Assembly: GCF_004571025.1 (NCBI RefSeq)
Contig: NZ_SPQT01000001.1
Location: 682,001 to 746,000 of the forward strand
Reading direction: 5' to 3'
Source of the DNA: Bradyrhizobium niftali
GTDB taxonomy: Bacteria; Pseudomonadota; Alphaproteobacteria; Rhizobiales; Xanthobacteraceae
Length of the DNA: 64,000 nt
Shown here: piece after piece, positions 18,504 to 27,873 of the stretch
Position numbering within the stretch: the first letter of the stretch is position 1
Layout of the letters: every line of letters starts with the position of its first letter
Program-made: the position numbers and the translations under genes
The notes under the pieces: generated by a model
Told to the model about the DNA's origin: nothing
Databases searched by the model: none
Seen by the model: the letters and a program-made list of their open reading frames with translations, nothing else

Positions 18504-19019
18504 GTGCGTTTGATGAATTGGATTGCTCCCACGGCCTCGCTCCTGCAAATCCTGTTGTTGCTCTATGTCGCAACGATCGATGTCGCGACGCGCTTGATCC
18601 GAAACGAAATTTGTCTGGCGCTGGCACTTCTCGGGATCGCCACTCAATTGCCCAACTCGATGCAGATTGCCGGGTCGCTGATAACGGCCGCGATCCTCTT
18701 CCTGCTGCTGTTTGTCCTATACACGCGCGGTGGAATTGGCGGCGGCGACGTCAAGTTGCTGACTGCGTTGGCGATCGGCTTTCCGCTGACGGGCGTGATT
18801 CAGCTGCTGACCGTTACCGCGTTGGCTGGCGGCATTCTCGCCCTGGTGCATCTGCTGATGCGCCTCCTGCCATATCCCAGGCTGGCGCCCGCCGGCTCGT
18901 CGCTCGTGCGCCGCGTCTACGCGGTCGAACGGTGGCGACATTTGCGACACGCACCGCTGCCTTACGGGGTGGCCATAGCATGCGGTGGCATTTGGACCAT
19001 TTTCAGTCGAGGACTTTGA
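18504..19019 (+). CDS. cpaA: Prepilin peptidase of the Tad system (A24 family)
   Basis: Inner-membrane aspartic protease that cleaves Flp prepilin and TadE/F-like pseudopilins. The product is 171 residues with several hydrophobic helices. The two catalytic Asp lie in YVATIDVATRLIRNE and GIGGGDVKLLTAL, the hallmark of peptidase A24. It is the short CpaA/TadV form and lacks the N-terminal N-methyltransferase domain of PilD-type enzymes. The start is uncertain between GTG 18504 and ATG 18513; neither has a strong Shine-Dalgarno. The next gene starts 1 bp after the stop. Confidence 0.93.
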   Translation: MRLMNWIAPTASLLQILLLLYVATIDVATRLIRNEICLALALLGIATQLPNSMQIAGSLITAAILFLLLFVLYTRGGIGGGDVKLLTALAIGFPLTGVIQLLTVTALAGGILALVHLLMRLLPYPRLAPAGSSLVRRVYAVERWRHLRHAPLPYGVAIACGGIWTIFSRGL

Positions 19020-19020
19020 C

Positions 19021-19974
19021 ATGTCATCCGCCTTGCGTCTCTCGATCATCACAGTTCTGCTGCTCGCAACCGCCGCGTTCGGGCTTATTGCCTACAACAT
19101 GAACCTGCCGAAACAGGTTCCGGTAGCGGTCACGGAGCAGGGGCCGGCGCCTCCTTCGACTGTCGGGTACTTTGTTGCAGCACGTCCGCTATCGAGAGGT
19201 ACATTGGCCCGCGATGAAGATTTCGCAGTACGCTCGGCGCCGCCTGAGCGTCTTCCAGCGGGGGCGATTCTCGAAACGCCCGACGCGAAGGCCGGACTTA
19301 CCGGCTCTCTGGTTCGCAAGTTCGTCGAGGCTGGCAGTCCAATTACATTGCAGGACGTGTTGCGGCCGCGAGATCGCGGCTTCCTGGCCAGCGTCTTGGC
19401 ACCGGATAGCCGTGCAATCAGCATCAAGGTTGACGAGGAGTCTGGCGTCTCGGGGCTGATCAGGCCCGGTGATCATGTCGATGTCTTGTTGACCCAAGTA
19501 TTCGAGAAGGCAGATCCCGCGCGTCGGGCCCTGAGCGAAGTCGTTCTGGGCAACGTTCGAGTCATCGCGATTGATCAGGAGATTGTGCAAGGCGGGCGAA
19601 CCGTTAGCTCTTTGGCCGGCAAGCAAGCGCAAACCGTGTCGTTGGAGCTTGCGCCAGACCAGGTCAAGAAGATCACAGTCGCAAAGCAGATCGGAACGAT
19701 CTCGCTGGCCGTACGGGCAGCAGTCGAGCAGTGGGATACGGCGGACACTGGCTCCATGTCCAGCTGCGATGTGTCGCCGGAAATTGCTCGCCAGAATGCA
19801 GTTACCGGCCGGACTGCAGCGGTAGTCGTTCATGCTGGCGGTCAGGTCAAGCAATACTCAGTCAGGAAAGACTCAGGCGACGGGGACTCAATGGTCAACT
19901 GCGATGGGTCGGAAGTTTCCCGCCGGGGTGCGACGATGGTGGTTCAGGCAGGCAAGTTGCTGGAGAAACGTTGA
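19021..19974 (+). CDS. cpaB: Tad pilus assembly protein CpaB
   Basis: Periplasmic protein of 317 residues anchored by one N-terminal helix (ALRLSIITVLLLATAAFGLI). An SAF-type domain follows (VGYFVAARPLSRGTLARDED), then the RcpC/CpaB core (AISIKVDEESGVSGLIRPGD, HVDVLLTQVF). It helps the secretin CpaC form or gate the outer-membrane pore. The ATG at 19021 directly follows the cpaA stop, and its own stop overlaps the start of cpaE (TGATG). A C-terminal Cys-containing extension after about residue 240 is longer than the Caulobacter core and has no obvious function. Confidence 0.9.
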   Translation: MSSALRLSIITVLLLATAAFGLIAYNMNLPKQVPVAVTEQGPAPPSTVGYFVAARPLSRGTLARDEDFAVRSAPPERLPAGAILETPDAKAGLTGSLVRKFVEAGSPITLQDVLRPRDRGFLASVLAPDSRAISIKVDEESGVSGLIRPGDHVDVLLTQVFEKADPARRALSEVVLGNVRVIAIDQEIVQGGRTVSSLAGKQAQTVSLELAPDQVKKITVAKQIGTISLAVRAAVEQWDTADTGSMSSCDVSPEIARQNAVTGRTAAVVVHAGGQVKQYSVRKDSGDGDSMVNCDGSEVSRRGATMVVQAGKLLEKR

Positions 19975-21176
19975 TGAGCGTTAATATTGCAGTCGTCAGT
20001 TCACCTGAAGAAGCTACATCTGTTGTAGCCCGCAACCGGATCGTCTGTTTTGTAAATGACGAGCTTAGTGCCGCGGCTCTGCGCAAGGGCCTCGAAGGTA
20101 GCAACATATCGATCAAGCGTGGCACGATCCGTAACGCCATACGGATGCTCGAAACCGACACCGATATATCCGCGTTGGTGACGGACATCAGCGGCATCGA
20201 AGACCCATTTGCTGAGCTGGGACGGTTGGCCGGCGTCTGCCCGCCCGATGTCCGGGTTGCTCTGGTCGGCGAGAGCAGGGAGATTACGTTCTACCGCGAG
20301 CTTATGGATCTTGGCCTGACCGAGTATCTGCCGAAGCCGATCACGCGGGACATGGTGCTGGACCAGCTGCGCCCGAAGCTGCTTGGCGATGTGGCCCACA
20401 GTCAGCCCGACCGCGGCGGGCATGTGATCTCGATCTGCGGGGCGCAGGGCGGCGCCGGAGCGACGAGTATCGCCATCAACCTCGCCCTGCAGCTGGCCGA
20501 GACCACCAAGGCCAAGGTCGCGCTGCTCGACCTTCACCTGCAAGCCGGCGAAACAGCCGTGATGTTGGGTGTTCGACCTGGGCCAGGGCTCCGTATCGCC
20601 TTGGAGAACCCGATGCGGGCGGACACGCTGTTCCTCGAGCGCGCGGCAATTGAGGTCAACGAGCGGGTTTGCCTGATTTCCGCCGATGAGGAGTTGGATG
20701 CGCAGCTCGACATCACTGAAGCGGGCGTGAGACACGTGCTCGGTCTGCTCCGCCAACGTTTCAATTACATCGTTGTCGATGTACCGGTCCCATTTCCGCC
20801 GTCCATCCATCCGGTGATCACTCTTTCTCGTCACGTGCTGGTGCTGCTGGAAGCCGAGGTGACTGGACTTCGCAATGCTCATGCGCTGCGTACCGCTGTC
20901 ACCAACATCGCCGGCAAGGATCGGGTCTTTACTCTCCTGAACCGCGCCGATCGCCCGGGCGGCCTCCCCAGGGCCGCGATTGTCAAGGCCTTGGGGGCAG
21001 AACCAGACATGGTGGTACCCGATCTCGGGAAGGGGATGACTCAGGCGGTCAATCTCGGAATTCCAGCGCTCAAGCACGTATCGGCACTGCGGCGTCACCT
21101 TGCCCCGATTGTACGGGAGATCACAGGGCTCGGCGCCGAGCAGAAGGGACGGCTGAGGAGGCTGCTGGGACTATGA
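19974..21176 (+). CDS. cpaE: Tad pilus localisation ATPase CpaE/TadZ
   Basis: MinD/ParA-like protein of 400 residues that positions the Tad machine, probably at a pole. Residues 1-130 form a receiver-like domain without a proper phosphorylation site. The ATPase domain begins at about 145 with GAQGGAGATSIAINLALQ, a Walker A that lacks the usual P-loop Lys/Thr pattern, as is common in TadZ. Later segments (VALLDLHLQAGETAVMLG, YIVVDVPVPFPPS) are the Walker A' and Walker B regions. The start overlaps the cpaB stop by one base and the stop overlaps cpaF by 4 bp. Confidence 0.92.
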   Translation: MSVNIAVVSSPEEATSVVARNRIVCFVNDELSAAALRKGLEGSNISIKRGTIRNAIRMLETDTDISALVTDISGIEDPFAELGRLAGVCPPDVRVALVGESREITFYRELMDLGLTEYLPKPITRDMVLDQLRPKLLGDVAHSQPDRGGHVISICGAQGGAGATSIAINLALQLAETTKAKVALLDLHLQAGETAVMLGVRPGPGLRIALENPMRADTLFLERAAIEVNERVCLISADEELDAQLDITEAGVRHVLGLLRQRFNYIVVDVPVPFPPSIHPVITLSRHVLVLLEAEVTGLRNAHALRTAVTNIAGKDRVFTLLNRADRPGGLPRAAIVKALGAEPDMVVPDLGKGMTQAVNLGIPALKHVSALRRHLAPIVREITGLGAEQKGRLRRLLGL

Positions 21177-22549
21177 AGACCTTTGGTAGGCGCGACGACG
21201 ATACGCCAGCTCCCTTGCCGGCAGTGACGCCATTGCCTGCGTCGACGCCGAGCTTGCCTTCATCTGCGCCCAGGCACGCGCCTTCGCCTCAGCGGCCCCT
21301 GATGCCGGCCTCGCTCCGCGAGCGAGTCATCGAGCAGATTGATCCGTCGGTTGCCGCAACGGTTTCGCGGGATGTCCTTCGGCGGCAGATCGAGGAAATC
21401 ATCCATGGAATCGCCAACGAGGAACGACTTGAACTGTCGGGTCGCGAGCAGATTCAGCTAGCGGACGAGATTGCGGACGACATGACCGGCTACGGGCCGC
21501 TGCGTCCGCTCCTGCTCGATCAATCGATCAACGATATCATGGTGAACGGTCCGAGCAACGTCTACGTGGAGCGAAGCGGCAGGCTGGAACGAATTGCGGT
21601 GCGATTCCGCGACAATGATCACATCGCCTCCGTCGCTCAGAAGATTGCCGCGCAGGTTGGTCGGCGCGTCGACGAATCCAGCCCGATGGTGGACTGTCGC
21701 CTGCTGGATGGCAGCCGCGTCAACATCATCCTCCCGCCGCTGGCGATTCATAGTCCGTGCATCTCCATCCGAAAATTTCCAAGCCTTCGTTTGGACATGG
21801 CCGGATTGATCGAAAACGGCTCAATGACCGCGGCCATCGGACAATTGCTGGAGGTTGCCGCCCGCTCTCGGCTCAACGTTCTGGTCTCCGGCGGCACCGG
21901 TTCCGGTAAGACGACGCTCTTGAATGCGATGAGCCAGTACATCGATCACACCGAGCGCATTGTCACGATCGAGGATGCGGCAGAATTGCAGCTTCAGCAG
22001 CCGCACGTGGTCAGCCTGGAGACCCGGCCTCCCAGTCTCGAAGGCACAGGGCAGGTGACACAGCGCGATCTCTTGTGGAATGCGCTACGCATGCGTCCTG
22101 ACCGGATCGTCGTGGGCGAGGTGCGCGGCGCTGAAGCGTTTGACATGCTGCAGGCGATGAACACCGGCCATGATGGTTCGATCTCCACGGTGCATGCCAA
22201 CAGCACCCGCGATGCCCTGACCCGTATCGAAAACATGGTGCAGATGGGGCAGGTTAATCTACCGTCGCGCGCCATTCGAACTCAGATCGTGGCAGCGCTG
22301 GATCTCATTGTGCAGGTCGAACGCATGCGGGACGGACAGCGCCGTATCGTTCAGATCAGCGAGGTAATCGGGCTGGAGGGGGACGTGATCACCACCAATG
22401 ACATCGCAGCCTTCGAGTACCAGGACGAGGATGTGCATGGGCGGTTATCGGGCACCTACAGGTGCAACCTTGCGACCCCGAAATTCAAAAGCCGTCTTGT
22501 CTATTACGGGCTGGATGGAGCTTGGGCCGAGGCGATGAGGCAAATATGA
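21173..22549 (+). CDS. cpaF: Tad pilus assembly ATPase CpaF/TadA
   Basis: Hexameric secretion ATPase of 458 residues that powers pilus extension and retraction. A Pro-rich N-terminal 40 residues precedes a conserved N-domain (DEIADDMTGYGPLRPLLLD, NDIMVNGPSNVYVER). The ATPase core has Walker A GGTGSGKTTLLNA, the Asp box TIEDAAELQL, Walker B VGEVRGAEAFDML and the His box GSISTVHANS. The gene overlaps cpaE and tadB by 4 bp each, indicating translational coupling. Confidence 0.96.
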   Translation: MKTFGRRDDDTPAPLPAVTPLPASTPSLPSSAPRHAPSPQRPLMPASLRERVIEQIDPSVAATVSRDVLRRQIEEIIHGIANEERLELSGREQIQLADEIADDMTGYGPLRPLLLDQSINDIMVNGPSNVYVERSGRLERIAVRFRDNDHIASVAQKIAAQVGRRVDESSPMVDCRLLDGSRVNIILPPLAIHSPCISIRKFPSLRLDMAGLIENGSMTAAIGQLLEVAARSRLNVLVSGGTGSGKTTLLNAMSQYIDHTERIVTIEDAAELQLQQPHVVSLETRPPSLEGTGQVTQRDLLWNALRMRPDRIVVGEVRGAEAFDMLQAMNTGHDGSISTVHANSTRDALTRIENMVQMGQVNLPSRAIRTQIVAALDLIVQVERMRDGQRRIVQISEVIGLEGDVITTNDIAAFEYQDEDVHGRLSGTYRCNLATPKFKSRLVYYGLDGAWAEAMRQI

Positions 22550-23478
22550 TGCCGGAGTCCGTGATCGTCACTGTTCTGGCGCTCGCGATGTGCGCAGCAG
22601 CCGTTGCGTTGTGGCTCGACGCTCGGGAAAGACGCATCGATCGCCGGCTGGCGGTTGCGCTGCCAGCCTCACATCCAGCCAACCTGCTGTCCATTCGCCG
22701 CACGGAGACCGGATCCCAGACTCTGTTCCTCCATCGCCTGGTCAATTACAATCCCGCGATACCGAACATTTGGCATCCGACCTATGTGCTGCTTGCCGGT
22801 GCGTTCGCAGCGGCAGCAATCCTCTATGCGATTAGCCAGCTCGGATATTCCATTCTCTACGGGGGCGTTGCCGCTGCAATCGCAGCCATCATCGTGATGC
22901 GAGGGCTGTTTGGATGGCAGCAACGTCGCGTCGCCCTCCAGCTTTTTCGACAGCTGCCGGATGCGATCCAGCTGGTGACGAGTACGGTTCGATCGGGTTT
23001 GCCTGTGCACGAAGCATTCCGCGCGCTGGCGCGCGAAATGCCGCAACCAACAGCTGGGCAGTTTGCCATCGTATGCAACGAAGTGAATCTGGGGAGGCCT
23101 CCAGCGGAAGCTGTCGAAGGTGTCTATCGCCGAACGCAAGTGGCAGAGTATGCGATGTTCGCGGTGACACTTGCAGTCCAGTTGAAGTCGGGCGGCAGCT
23201 TGGCCGAAACCCTGCAGAACCTGGGAGACACTGTGAGGCAGCGTGTTGCGCTGGCCGCTCGCGCCAAGGCGCTGGCAGGAGAGGTGATCTTTTCCTCACG
23301 AGCGCTGACAATCTCGCCCTTGATTGGAGGCGGGGTACTCTACGCGGCCAATCCGCAAACTGTTGATCTCTTGTTCACCGATCCGGTCGGAAACAAGCTG
23401 CTCGCTTACGCGGTAGCCTCGGTGCTTGTCGGAGCCTTGGTGATCAGTTGGATGGTCAGAAGGGAAACACAACTATGA
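22546..23478 (+). CDS. tadB: Tad inner-membrane platform protein TadB
   Basis: Product of 310 residues with the GspF/T2SSF domain in its second half (RQLPDAIQLVTSTVRSGLPV, FAVTLAVQLKSGGSLAETLQ). Membrane helices are predicted near the N-terminus, around residues 85-125 and at the C-terminus. With TadC it forms the inner-membrane platform under CpaF. Two consecutive ATG codons (22546 and 22549) are possible starts; the first overlaps the cpaF stop. Confidence 0.93.
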   Translation: MMPESVIVTVLALAMCAAAVALWLDARERRIDRRLAVALPASHPANLLSIRRTETGSQTLFLHRLVNYNPAIPNIWHPTYVLLAGAFAAAAILYAISQLGYSILYGGVAAAIAAIIVMRGLFGWQQRRVALQLFRQLPDAIQLVTSTVRSGLPVHEAFRALAREMPQPTAGQFAIVCNEVNLGRPPAEAVEGVYRRTQVAEYAMFAVTLAVQLKSGGSLAETLQNLGDTVRQRVALAARAKALAGEVIFSSRALTISPLIGGGVLYAANPQTVDLLFTDPVGNKLLAYAVASVLVGALVISWMVRRETQL

Positions 23479-24383
23479 CTTTTGGCCTCAGTCTGGTGGC
23501 CCTCGCATTGGCAGCTGGGACTGCGGCCAGCCTGTTGGTTATCCGCGAGATACACATTCGTACTGTGGACGCACGGGTGGCAAACGCCGTGATGGGCGGC
23601 GCTGGCGGGGCAACACCCTTCCAAGACGTGACCGGTTTGTTTTCATGGCTCGGCACGCGGTATCGCCGTTTCTACGCTGAGGAGAATCTGGATCAACTAC
23701 GAACGATCCTTCAATCGTCAGGTTTCAATCATCGTCGAGCGTTGCCGACCTGGATCGGCGTCAAAGCCGTCGCCATGTTCCTATGCCCAATCATCGCCGC
23801 GTGTGTCGCTCAGCTTTTCGCGAAGTCACTGACGGATGTACTGGTCTTCACACTCATGGGCGTGATGGTCGGAATCTTGGGGCCACGATTGATACTGGCG
23901 GTGCTGAAGCGGCGGTTTGATGCTGCCATTCGGGTGGGCACGCCGGATATGATCGATTTGCTGGTCGTGTGCAGCGAAGCGGGAATGGGCCTGGAGAGCG
24001 GGCTCGCTCGCGTCGCGCAAGAAATGAGCGAGACCAATCCCCCTATGGCCCGGGTCATACACTGCCTTCTTGATGATCTCCGGATACTGCCAAATCGCAG
24101 CGAAGCATTCGATAAACTAGGATCTACATCGGATGGGCTTCGCCGATTCGGCACCATGGTCGCTCAAAGCCTGCAATACGGAACGCCGGTGGGCCAGGCG
24201 CTGCGGAATATCGCTGTCGACCTCCGGCGAGAACGCATCACAAAGCTTGAAGAAAGAGCACACAAATTGGGCGCCAAGCTGACCATTCCGATGGTGCTGT
24301 TCCTGCTTCCAGCCATGTTCGTCGTTTTGGGAGGAAGTCCCATTCTGCACCTCGTGCGTTCGTTCGCCAGCTTCGGTAAGTAG
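23475..24383 (+). CDS. tadC: Tad inner-membrane platform protein TadC
   Basis: Second T2SSF-domain protein, 302 residues, homologous in plan to TadB: N-terminal helix, helix pair around 95-145, then DMIDLLVVCSEAGMGLESGL and a C-terminal helix (IPMVLFLLPAMFVVLGG). It partners with TadB under the CpaF ATPase. The ATG overlaps the tadB stop (ATGA), and the next gene begins 2 bp after its stop, so the whole stretch is one operon. Confidence 0.93.
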   Translation: MTFGLSLVALALAAGTAASLLVIREIHIRTVDARVANAVMGGAGGATPFQDVTGLFSWLGTRYRRFYAEENLDQLRTILQSSGFNHRRALPTWIGVKAVAMFLCPIIAACVAQLFAKSLTDVLVFTLMGVMVGILGPRLILAVLKRRFDAAIRVGTPDMIDLLVVCSEAGMGLESGLARVAQEMSETNPPMARVIHCLLDDLRILPNRSEAFDKLGSTSDGLRRFGTMVAQSLQYGTPVGQALRNIAVDLRRERITKLEERAHKLGAKLTIPMVLFLLPAMFVVLGGSPILHLVRSFASFGK

Positions 24384-24385
24384 CC

Positions 24386-25033
24386 ATGAGCACGGTTGCC
24401 CTGTCGAAAACCTCCTCTTACGACCGCACGATGCAACTGTTCGGCGGCATGTGGTTCATGCTGCTGGCGCTTGGCGTCGCCTTCAGTATTGGATCATCGG
24501 CCGATAAACCGTGGCCGTCGCTCCTGTCGAGTGTTTGCCTTGGTACCTTCTACGTGCTCCTGGCGCTATTGACGATGACGCGGTCGCCGGCGAAGGCGCA
24601 AGCGGATGGCGTCCTCCCAAGAATAGCGGCGTTCGTCGGCACCTATATGCCATGGACGATCGCCTTCTTCGGCAAGACCGACCAAGCGTTACCGAACCTT
24701 GCATCCACCGCTTGCGTGTTGATCGGCATGATCATGATGCTGATCACCATCCGACACCTTGGCAGGTCATTCAGTCTGGTGCCACAGGCACGCAATGTGG
24801 TGCAAACGGGTCCGTACCGGTGGATCAAGCACCCGCTCTACCTTGCGGAAGAAATCGCGGTGTTGGGAGTAGTGCTGAGAAACCCGACACCGCTGACAGC
24901 GGTCTTGCTCGTCCTGCATATCGGCGTCCAGGTATGCCGAATTCTTTACGAAGAAGACCTGCTTCGGCGCAATTGCCCCGAGTATTCCAGCTACGAGGCA
25001 TCGCGTTGGAGAGTAGTCCCTTATGTTTGGTGA
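24386..25033 (+). CDS. Isoprenylcysteine-methyltransferase-like membrane protein in the Tad operon
   Basis: Integral membrane protein of 215 residues with about five hydrophobic helices. The C-terminal half carries the ICMT/PEMT SAM-binding pattern: VVQTGPYRWIKHPLYLAEE followed by a helix and then EEDLLRRNCPEYSSYEASRW, matching the GPYxxxRHPxYL and EE...YxxY motifs. Family members methylate small molecules, lipids or C-terminal carboxylates at the membrane. It starts 2 bp after tadC and ends 6 bp before a TadE-like gene, so it is part of the pilus transcript. Since CpaA lacks a methyltransferase domain, a role in modifying pilin or pseudopilin is conceivable, but this is inference. Confidence 0.8.
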   Translation: MSTVALSKTSSYDRTMQLFGGMWFMLLALGVAFSIGSSADKPWPSLLSSVCLGTFYVLLALLTMTRSPAKAQADGVLPRIAAFVGTYMPWTIAFFGKTDQALPNLASTACVLIGMIMMLITIRHLGRSFSLVPQARNVVQTGPYRWIKHPLYLAEEIAVLGVVLRNPTPLTAVLLVLHIGVQVCRILYEEDLLRRNCPEYSSYEASRWRVVPYVW

Positions 25034-25039
25034 ACGACT

Positions 25040-25576
25040 ATGCGTGGCCGAATTATCATGGACAAGGTTCAAGTCGCTACTGCGCGGACTCGGCGACCAG
25101 AAGTGGTAGGTATCGGTCGGGCCAGGCGCGCGCGTGCCAAGGGGTCTTTCGTCGTGGATCAACACGGCGCCGTCGCGTTGGAGAGCATGATCGTCTACAT
25201 TTTCTTGGTGTCGTTCCTGCTTGTGCCGCTCGCCGACGTAGCCGCCGCAGGCTTCCAGTTCATCTCCGCGTGGTCGGCATTGCGCTCCTACGGGCAGTAT
25301 GTGCAGTACTATAATCCGCTCGGCCCCGACGGCACGGTGACCTGGGGGCCAGGGCTACAGACAACAGTCGCCGGTCATACGATCGGCAATCTCCGGGTTA
25401 TATGCGGAGACGCAGGGGCGACCTGCTCGCCGGGCAATCTTGCTTCTCCGAAGTACATTACATTTTCGACAACCATCACCTTGGCTCCGATTGGGGCGCG
25501 CGCGCCTTTTTGGAGGTCGGTGCTGTGTCCCACCACTTGTACGTACACGCTGCCTTACTCAGAACGCTTCCAGTAG
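25040..25576 (+). CDS. TadE-like pseudopilin
   Basis: Product of 178 residues. A basic leader of about 42 residues ends in HG, followed by AVALESMIVYIFLVSFLLVP, a type IVb-like processing site with Glu at mature position 5 and a hydrophobic helix. The periplasmic part has four Cys (CGDAGATC, LCPTTC) that could form disulphides. Alternative start ATG 25058 would shorten the leader by six residues. It likely acts as a minor pseudopilin processed by CpaA. Placement between the methyltransferase and the TadG-like gene supports this. Confidence 0.75.
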   Translation: MRGRIIMDKVQVATARTRRPEVVGIGRARRARAKGSFVVDQHGAVALESMIVYIFLVSFLLVPLADVAAAGFQFISAWSALRSYGQYVQYYNPLGPDGTVTWGPGLQTTVAGHTIGNLRVICGDAGATCSPGNLASPKYITFSTTITLAPIGARAPFWRSVLCPTTCTYTLPYSERFQ

Positions 25577-25585
25577 GTTGTTTCC

Positions 25586-26923
25586 ATGCGTAATCTGCTC
25601 CGTTCCCAACGAGGCGCTGCCGCATTCGCAACGGCCATCGCGCTCGTGCCGCTGATCGGAGTGGTCGCGCTCGGGGCCGAGGCCGGATCGTGGTACGTTA
25701 CCCGCCAGCACGCGCAGAACGCCGCCGACTCGGCGGCTTACTCGGGTGCATTGCGGCTTTCGTGCACGATCGCTGGCGCGACCTGCGACACGCAATCGGT
25801 GGACTATCGCGGCAAGGAATTCGCCGCACAGAATGGGTTCTGCAACTCAAGTCCGCAGGACAACACGCCCTATCCAGGGACCACGTGTGTGTCGAGTCTT
25901 CCGACCAGAGTCTCGCGGGCCGTGCAGATCGATGTCGGCACCTACACTGCGGGCACGTTCACAACGCCACCTGCAGGCACCGGCAACGCCGTTCGCGCCA
26001 GGGTCAGCCAGCAACAACCGGCCTACTTGTCGGCAGTGTTGGGTTTTTTGACCATCAACATCCCCACCCAAGCCATTGCGCTGGTCCAGCTGCCGACCAA
26101 GGTGTGCGCCTTGGCGCTTGGGCCTGACTCAGGCGCGCTTAAGCTTGCTGGTAACCTCAGCAACAACGGAACTGGCTGCGCGCTGATGTCGGACACCAGT
26201 GTTCAACTTGCCAGCACGCCAACTTTCACCGGTTCGGGATGGGCGGTTTATGGTGCAAGTGGCTGCACCCCCTCAGGCTCCTGCAGCAATGTTAGCGTGC
26301 CGCACAATTATTTTATGCCGTACGCTAACAATCCGCTCAGCAAACTGGACACCAAATCGTTCAACAGCAGGACTGGCAATACAAACCCGTCATGCCCCGT
26401 TCAGGCGGATGGGTGGAAGCATTGCGCGCCGAATAGCGCGGGGAGTGGCGCTTACGGCAGTTTCACGGTGCAGAACGGGGACAAGTACGTTTTGGACCCG
26501 GGAACATATTTCTTCTACAACGCGACCATAAAGGTCACCGGCGGACAATTGAAAGGCACAGGCGTAACGCTCGTATTGCTCGGTGACTCGCAGCTGACCA
26601 TCAACGGGGGGACTGTTGATCTCTCCGCACCTGCTACGAACAGTTTCTCGTCTGATCTGAATGGAGTCCTGATTGATGATCAGGCTCCGAGCAAGACCAG
26701 CAACAAGGTCACTGTAAACGGGAATGGTCTAGTTAGCCTGGGCGGGGCCATGTACTTCCCCAAGGTCGACGTTAGCTGGAACGGAACGACTGCCAGTGCC
26801 AATACGACCTGCTCACAAGTGATTGCGAAAACGCTCGACATGAGCGGTGGCGGCTACCTGAGCACGCAAGGGTGTGACCCGGCCACCATCGTTTACACCC
26901 AAGTTGTCGCTTTGGTGCAATGA
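25586..26923 (+). CDS. TadG-like pilus assembly protein
   Basis: Product of 445 residues. The N-terminus (SQRGAAAFATAIALVPLIGV) matches the TadE/TadG N-terminal domain, and GSWYVTRQHAQNAADSAAYSGA is the conserved segment that follows in TadG proteins. The large exported region is Ser/Thr/Gly/Asn-rich with a beta-helix-like stretch (LTINGGTVDLSAPATN) and several Cys pairs. Unlike its neighbours it lacks Glu at position 5 after the Gly, so it may not be processed as a pilin. Its stop overlaps the next gene by 4 bp. Confidence 0.82.
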   Translation: MRNLLRSQRGAAAFATAIALVPLIGVVALGAEAGSWYVTRQHAQNAADSAAYSGALRLSCTIAGATCDTQSVDYRGKEFAAQNGFCNSSPQDNTPYPGTTCVSSLPTRVSRAVQIDVGTYTAGTFTTPPAGTGNAVRARVSQQQPAYLSAVLGFLTINIPTQAIALVQLPTKVCALALGPDSGALKLAGNLSNNGTGCALMSDTSVQLASTPTFTGSGWAVYGASGCTPSGSCSNVSVPHNYFMPYANNPLSKLDTKSFNSRTGNTNPSCPVQADGWKHCAPNSAGSGAYGSFTVQNGDKYVLDPGTYFFYNATIKVTGGQLKGTGVTLVLLGDSQLTINGGTVDLSAPATNSFSSDLNGVLIDDQAPSKTSNKVTVNGNGLVSLGGAMYFPKVDVSWNGTTASANTTCSQVIAKTLDMSGGGYLSTQGCDPATIVYTQVVALVQ

Positions 26924-27339
26924 TGAGAAAGCTCGACAATCGCGGTATGGCGTCGTTTGAATTCATCCTCGTGTTCGTGCCGCTTTTCACATTGATGTTC
27001 GCCATCATCGATCTCGGACGCTATGCCATCACGATGCAGTCCTTGCGGACGCTGGCGAGCGTCGGCGCACGGGCGGTCATGATTAGCTGCTACACGCCTG
27101 ACGTGGTCCAAAGCCCGCCGCAGTCGCCGGCCGGCTGCACCGGGGATCCCCTGTCCGTGACGGCTAAGCAGAATGCGGCGCCCTTCCTGTATTTCGGCCA
27201 TCTCACGCCGACACTGACCGTGGGGGCCAGCACCAACAATTTGACCGTTACGGCTTCCCAAGCCGGCTTCACCATGCTGATGCCGATATGGGGCACAGCA
27301 CTCAATGCGCCGAGCGCGTCCACAAGTATTCCCTTCTAG
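26920..27339 (+). CDS. TadE-family pseudopilin
   Basis: Product of 139 residues. The short basic leader MMRKLDNRG is followed by MASFEFILVFVPLFTLMF, with Glu at mature position 5 as in processed pseudopilins, and then DLGRYAITMQSLRTLASVGAR, the conserved TadE segment. It is a likely minor subunit required for pilus biogenesis. Two consecutive ATG codons mark the start, overlapping the TadG-like stop. A 534-bp gap then separates it from the secretin gene. Confidence 0.82.
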   Translation: MMRKLDNRGMASFEFILVFVPLFTLMFAIIDLGRYAITMQSLRTLASVGARAVMISCYTPDVVQSPPQSPAGCTGDPLSVTAKQNAAPFLYFGHLTPTLTVGASTNNLTVTASQAGFTMLMPIWGTALNAPSASTSIPF

Positions 27340-27873
27340 CGCCGGCATCACCGATGAACACCCGATCAGTCGCTGGCCATGGCGTTACAATGATGCCGGA
27401 TGCATGGATATGGCAGCATACCTTACGTGTATTGGCCCGGCAGCGCTGCGTGGCCGCGCCGGTCGAGTTGGCTAAGTGCGCGCGCATGGAACTGCGCCAG
27501 AGCTATGGAACTCGCCAGACCTATCTGCGCCTGGCCAAGCGAATCTCCAAGCGGGACTCGACGTCGTTCGGCTGCGGGGCGACGACGGGAACTCGTACCC
27601 GAGCGGTTGTGCTGCAGGATTGTTCCGAACGGGCAGAGAGAATGATGCTCGCTGGCAACATTGGAAAGTTTTCTTTGCTGCCTGCGGCAATGCGGTAAGC
27701 GTCTCTTCTTGCAAGGAGGCTGCATGAGGGACGATGATCTCGGAAACACGAAGTAACGAATTGTAGTGGGACGGAATGTAAGCTCTGCGGCGTGGTGCGC
27801 GGAGGGAATTGTTGGGGACATCGAGCACGTAGATTTGCGGGGATAGCCGTGAACCTGCGGCGGGGGGACTCGA
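27340..27873. other. Gap inside the Tad locus; possible decayed gene
   Basis: No intact gene is evident. One frame ends in RWQHWKVFFAACGNAV near 27640-27690, vaguely like the C-terminus of cyclopropane-fatty-acid-synthase-type methyltransferases, but frames are broken and the likeness is weak. The last 40 bases contain a G-rich stretch serving as ribosome-binding site for cpaC; a separate promoter for cpaC is likely here. Confidence 0.3.

Noticed and set aside
27400..27720. Cyclopropane-fatty-acid-synthase-like gene in the Tad gap
   Set aside because: Only a short C-terminal likeness (WKVFFAAC) in a broken frame; too weak to call even a pseudogene.
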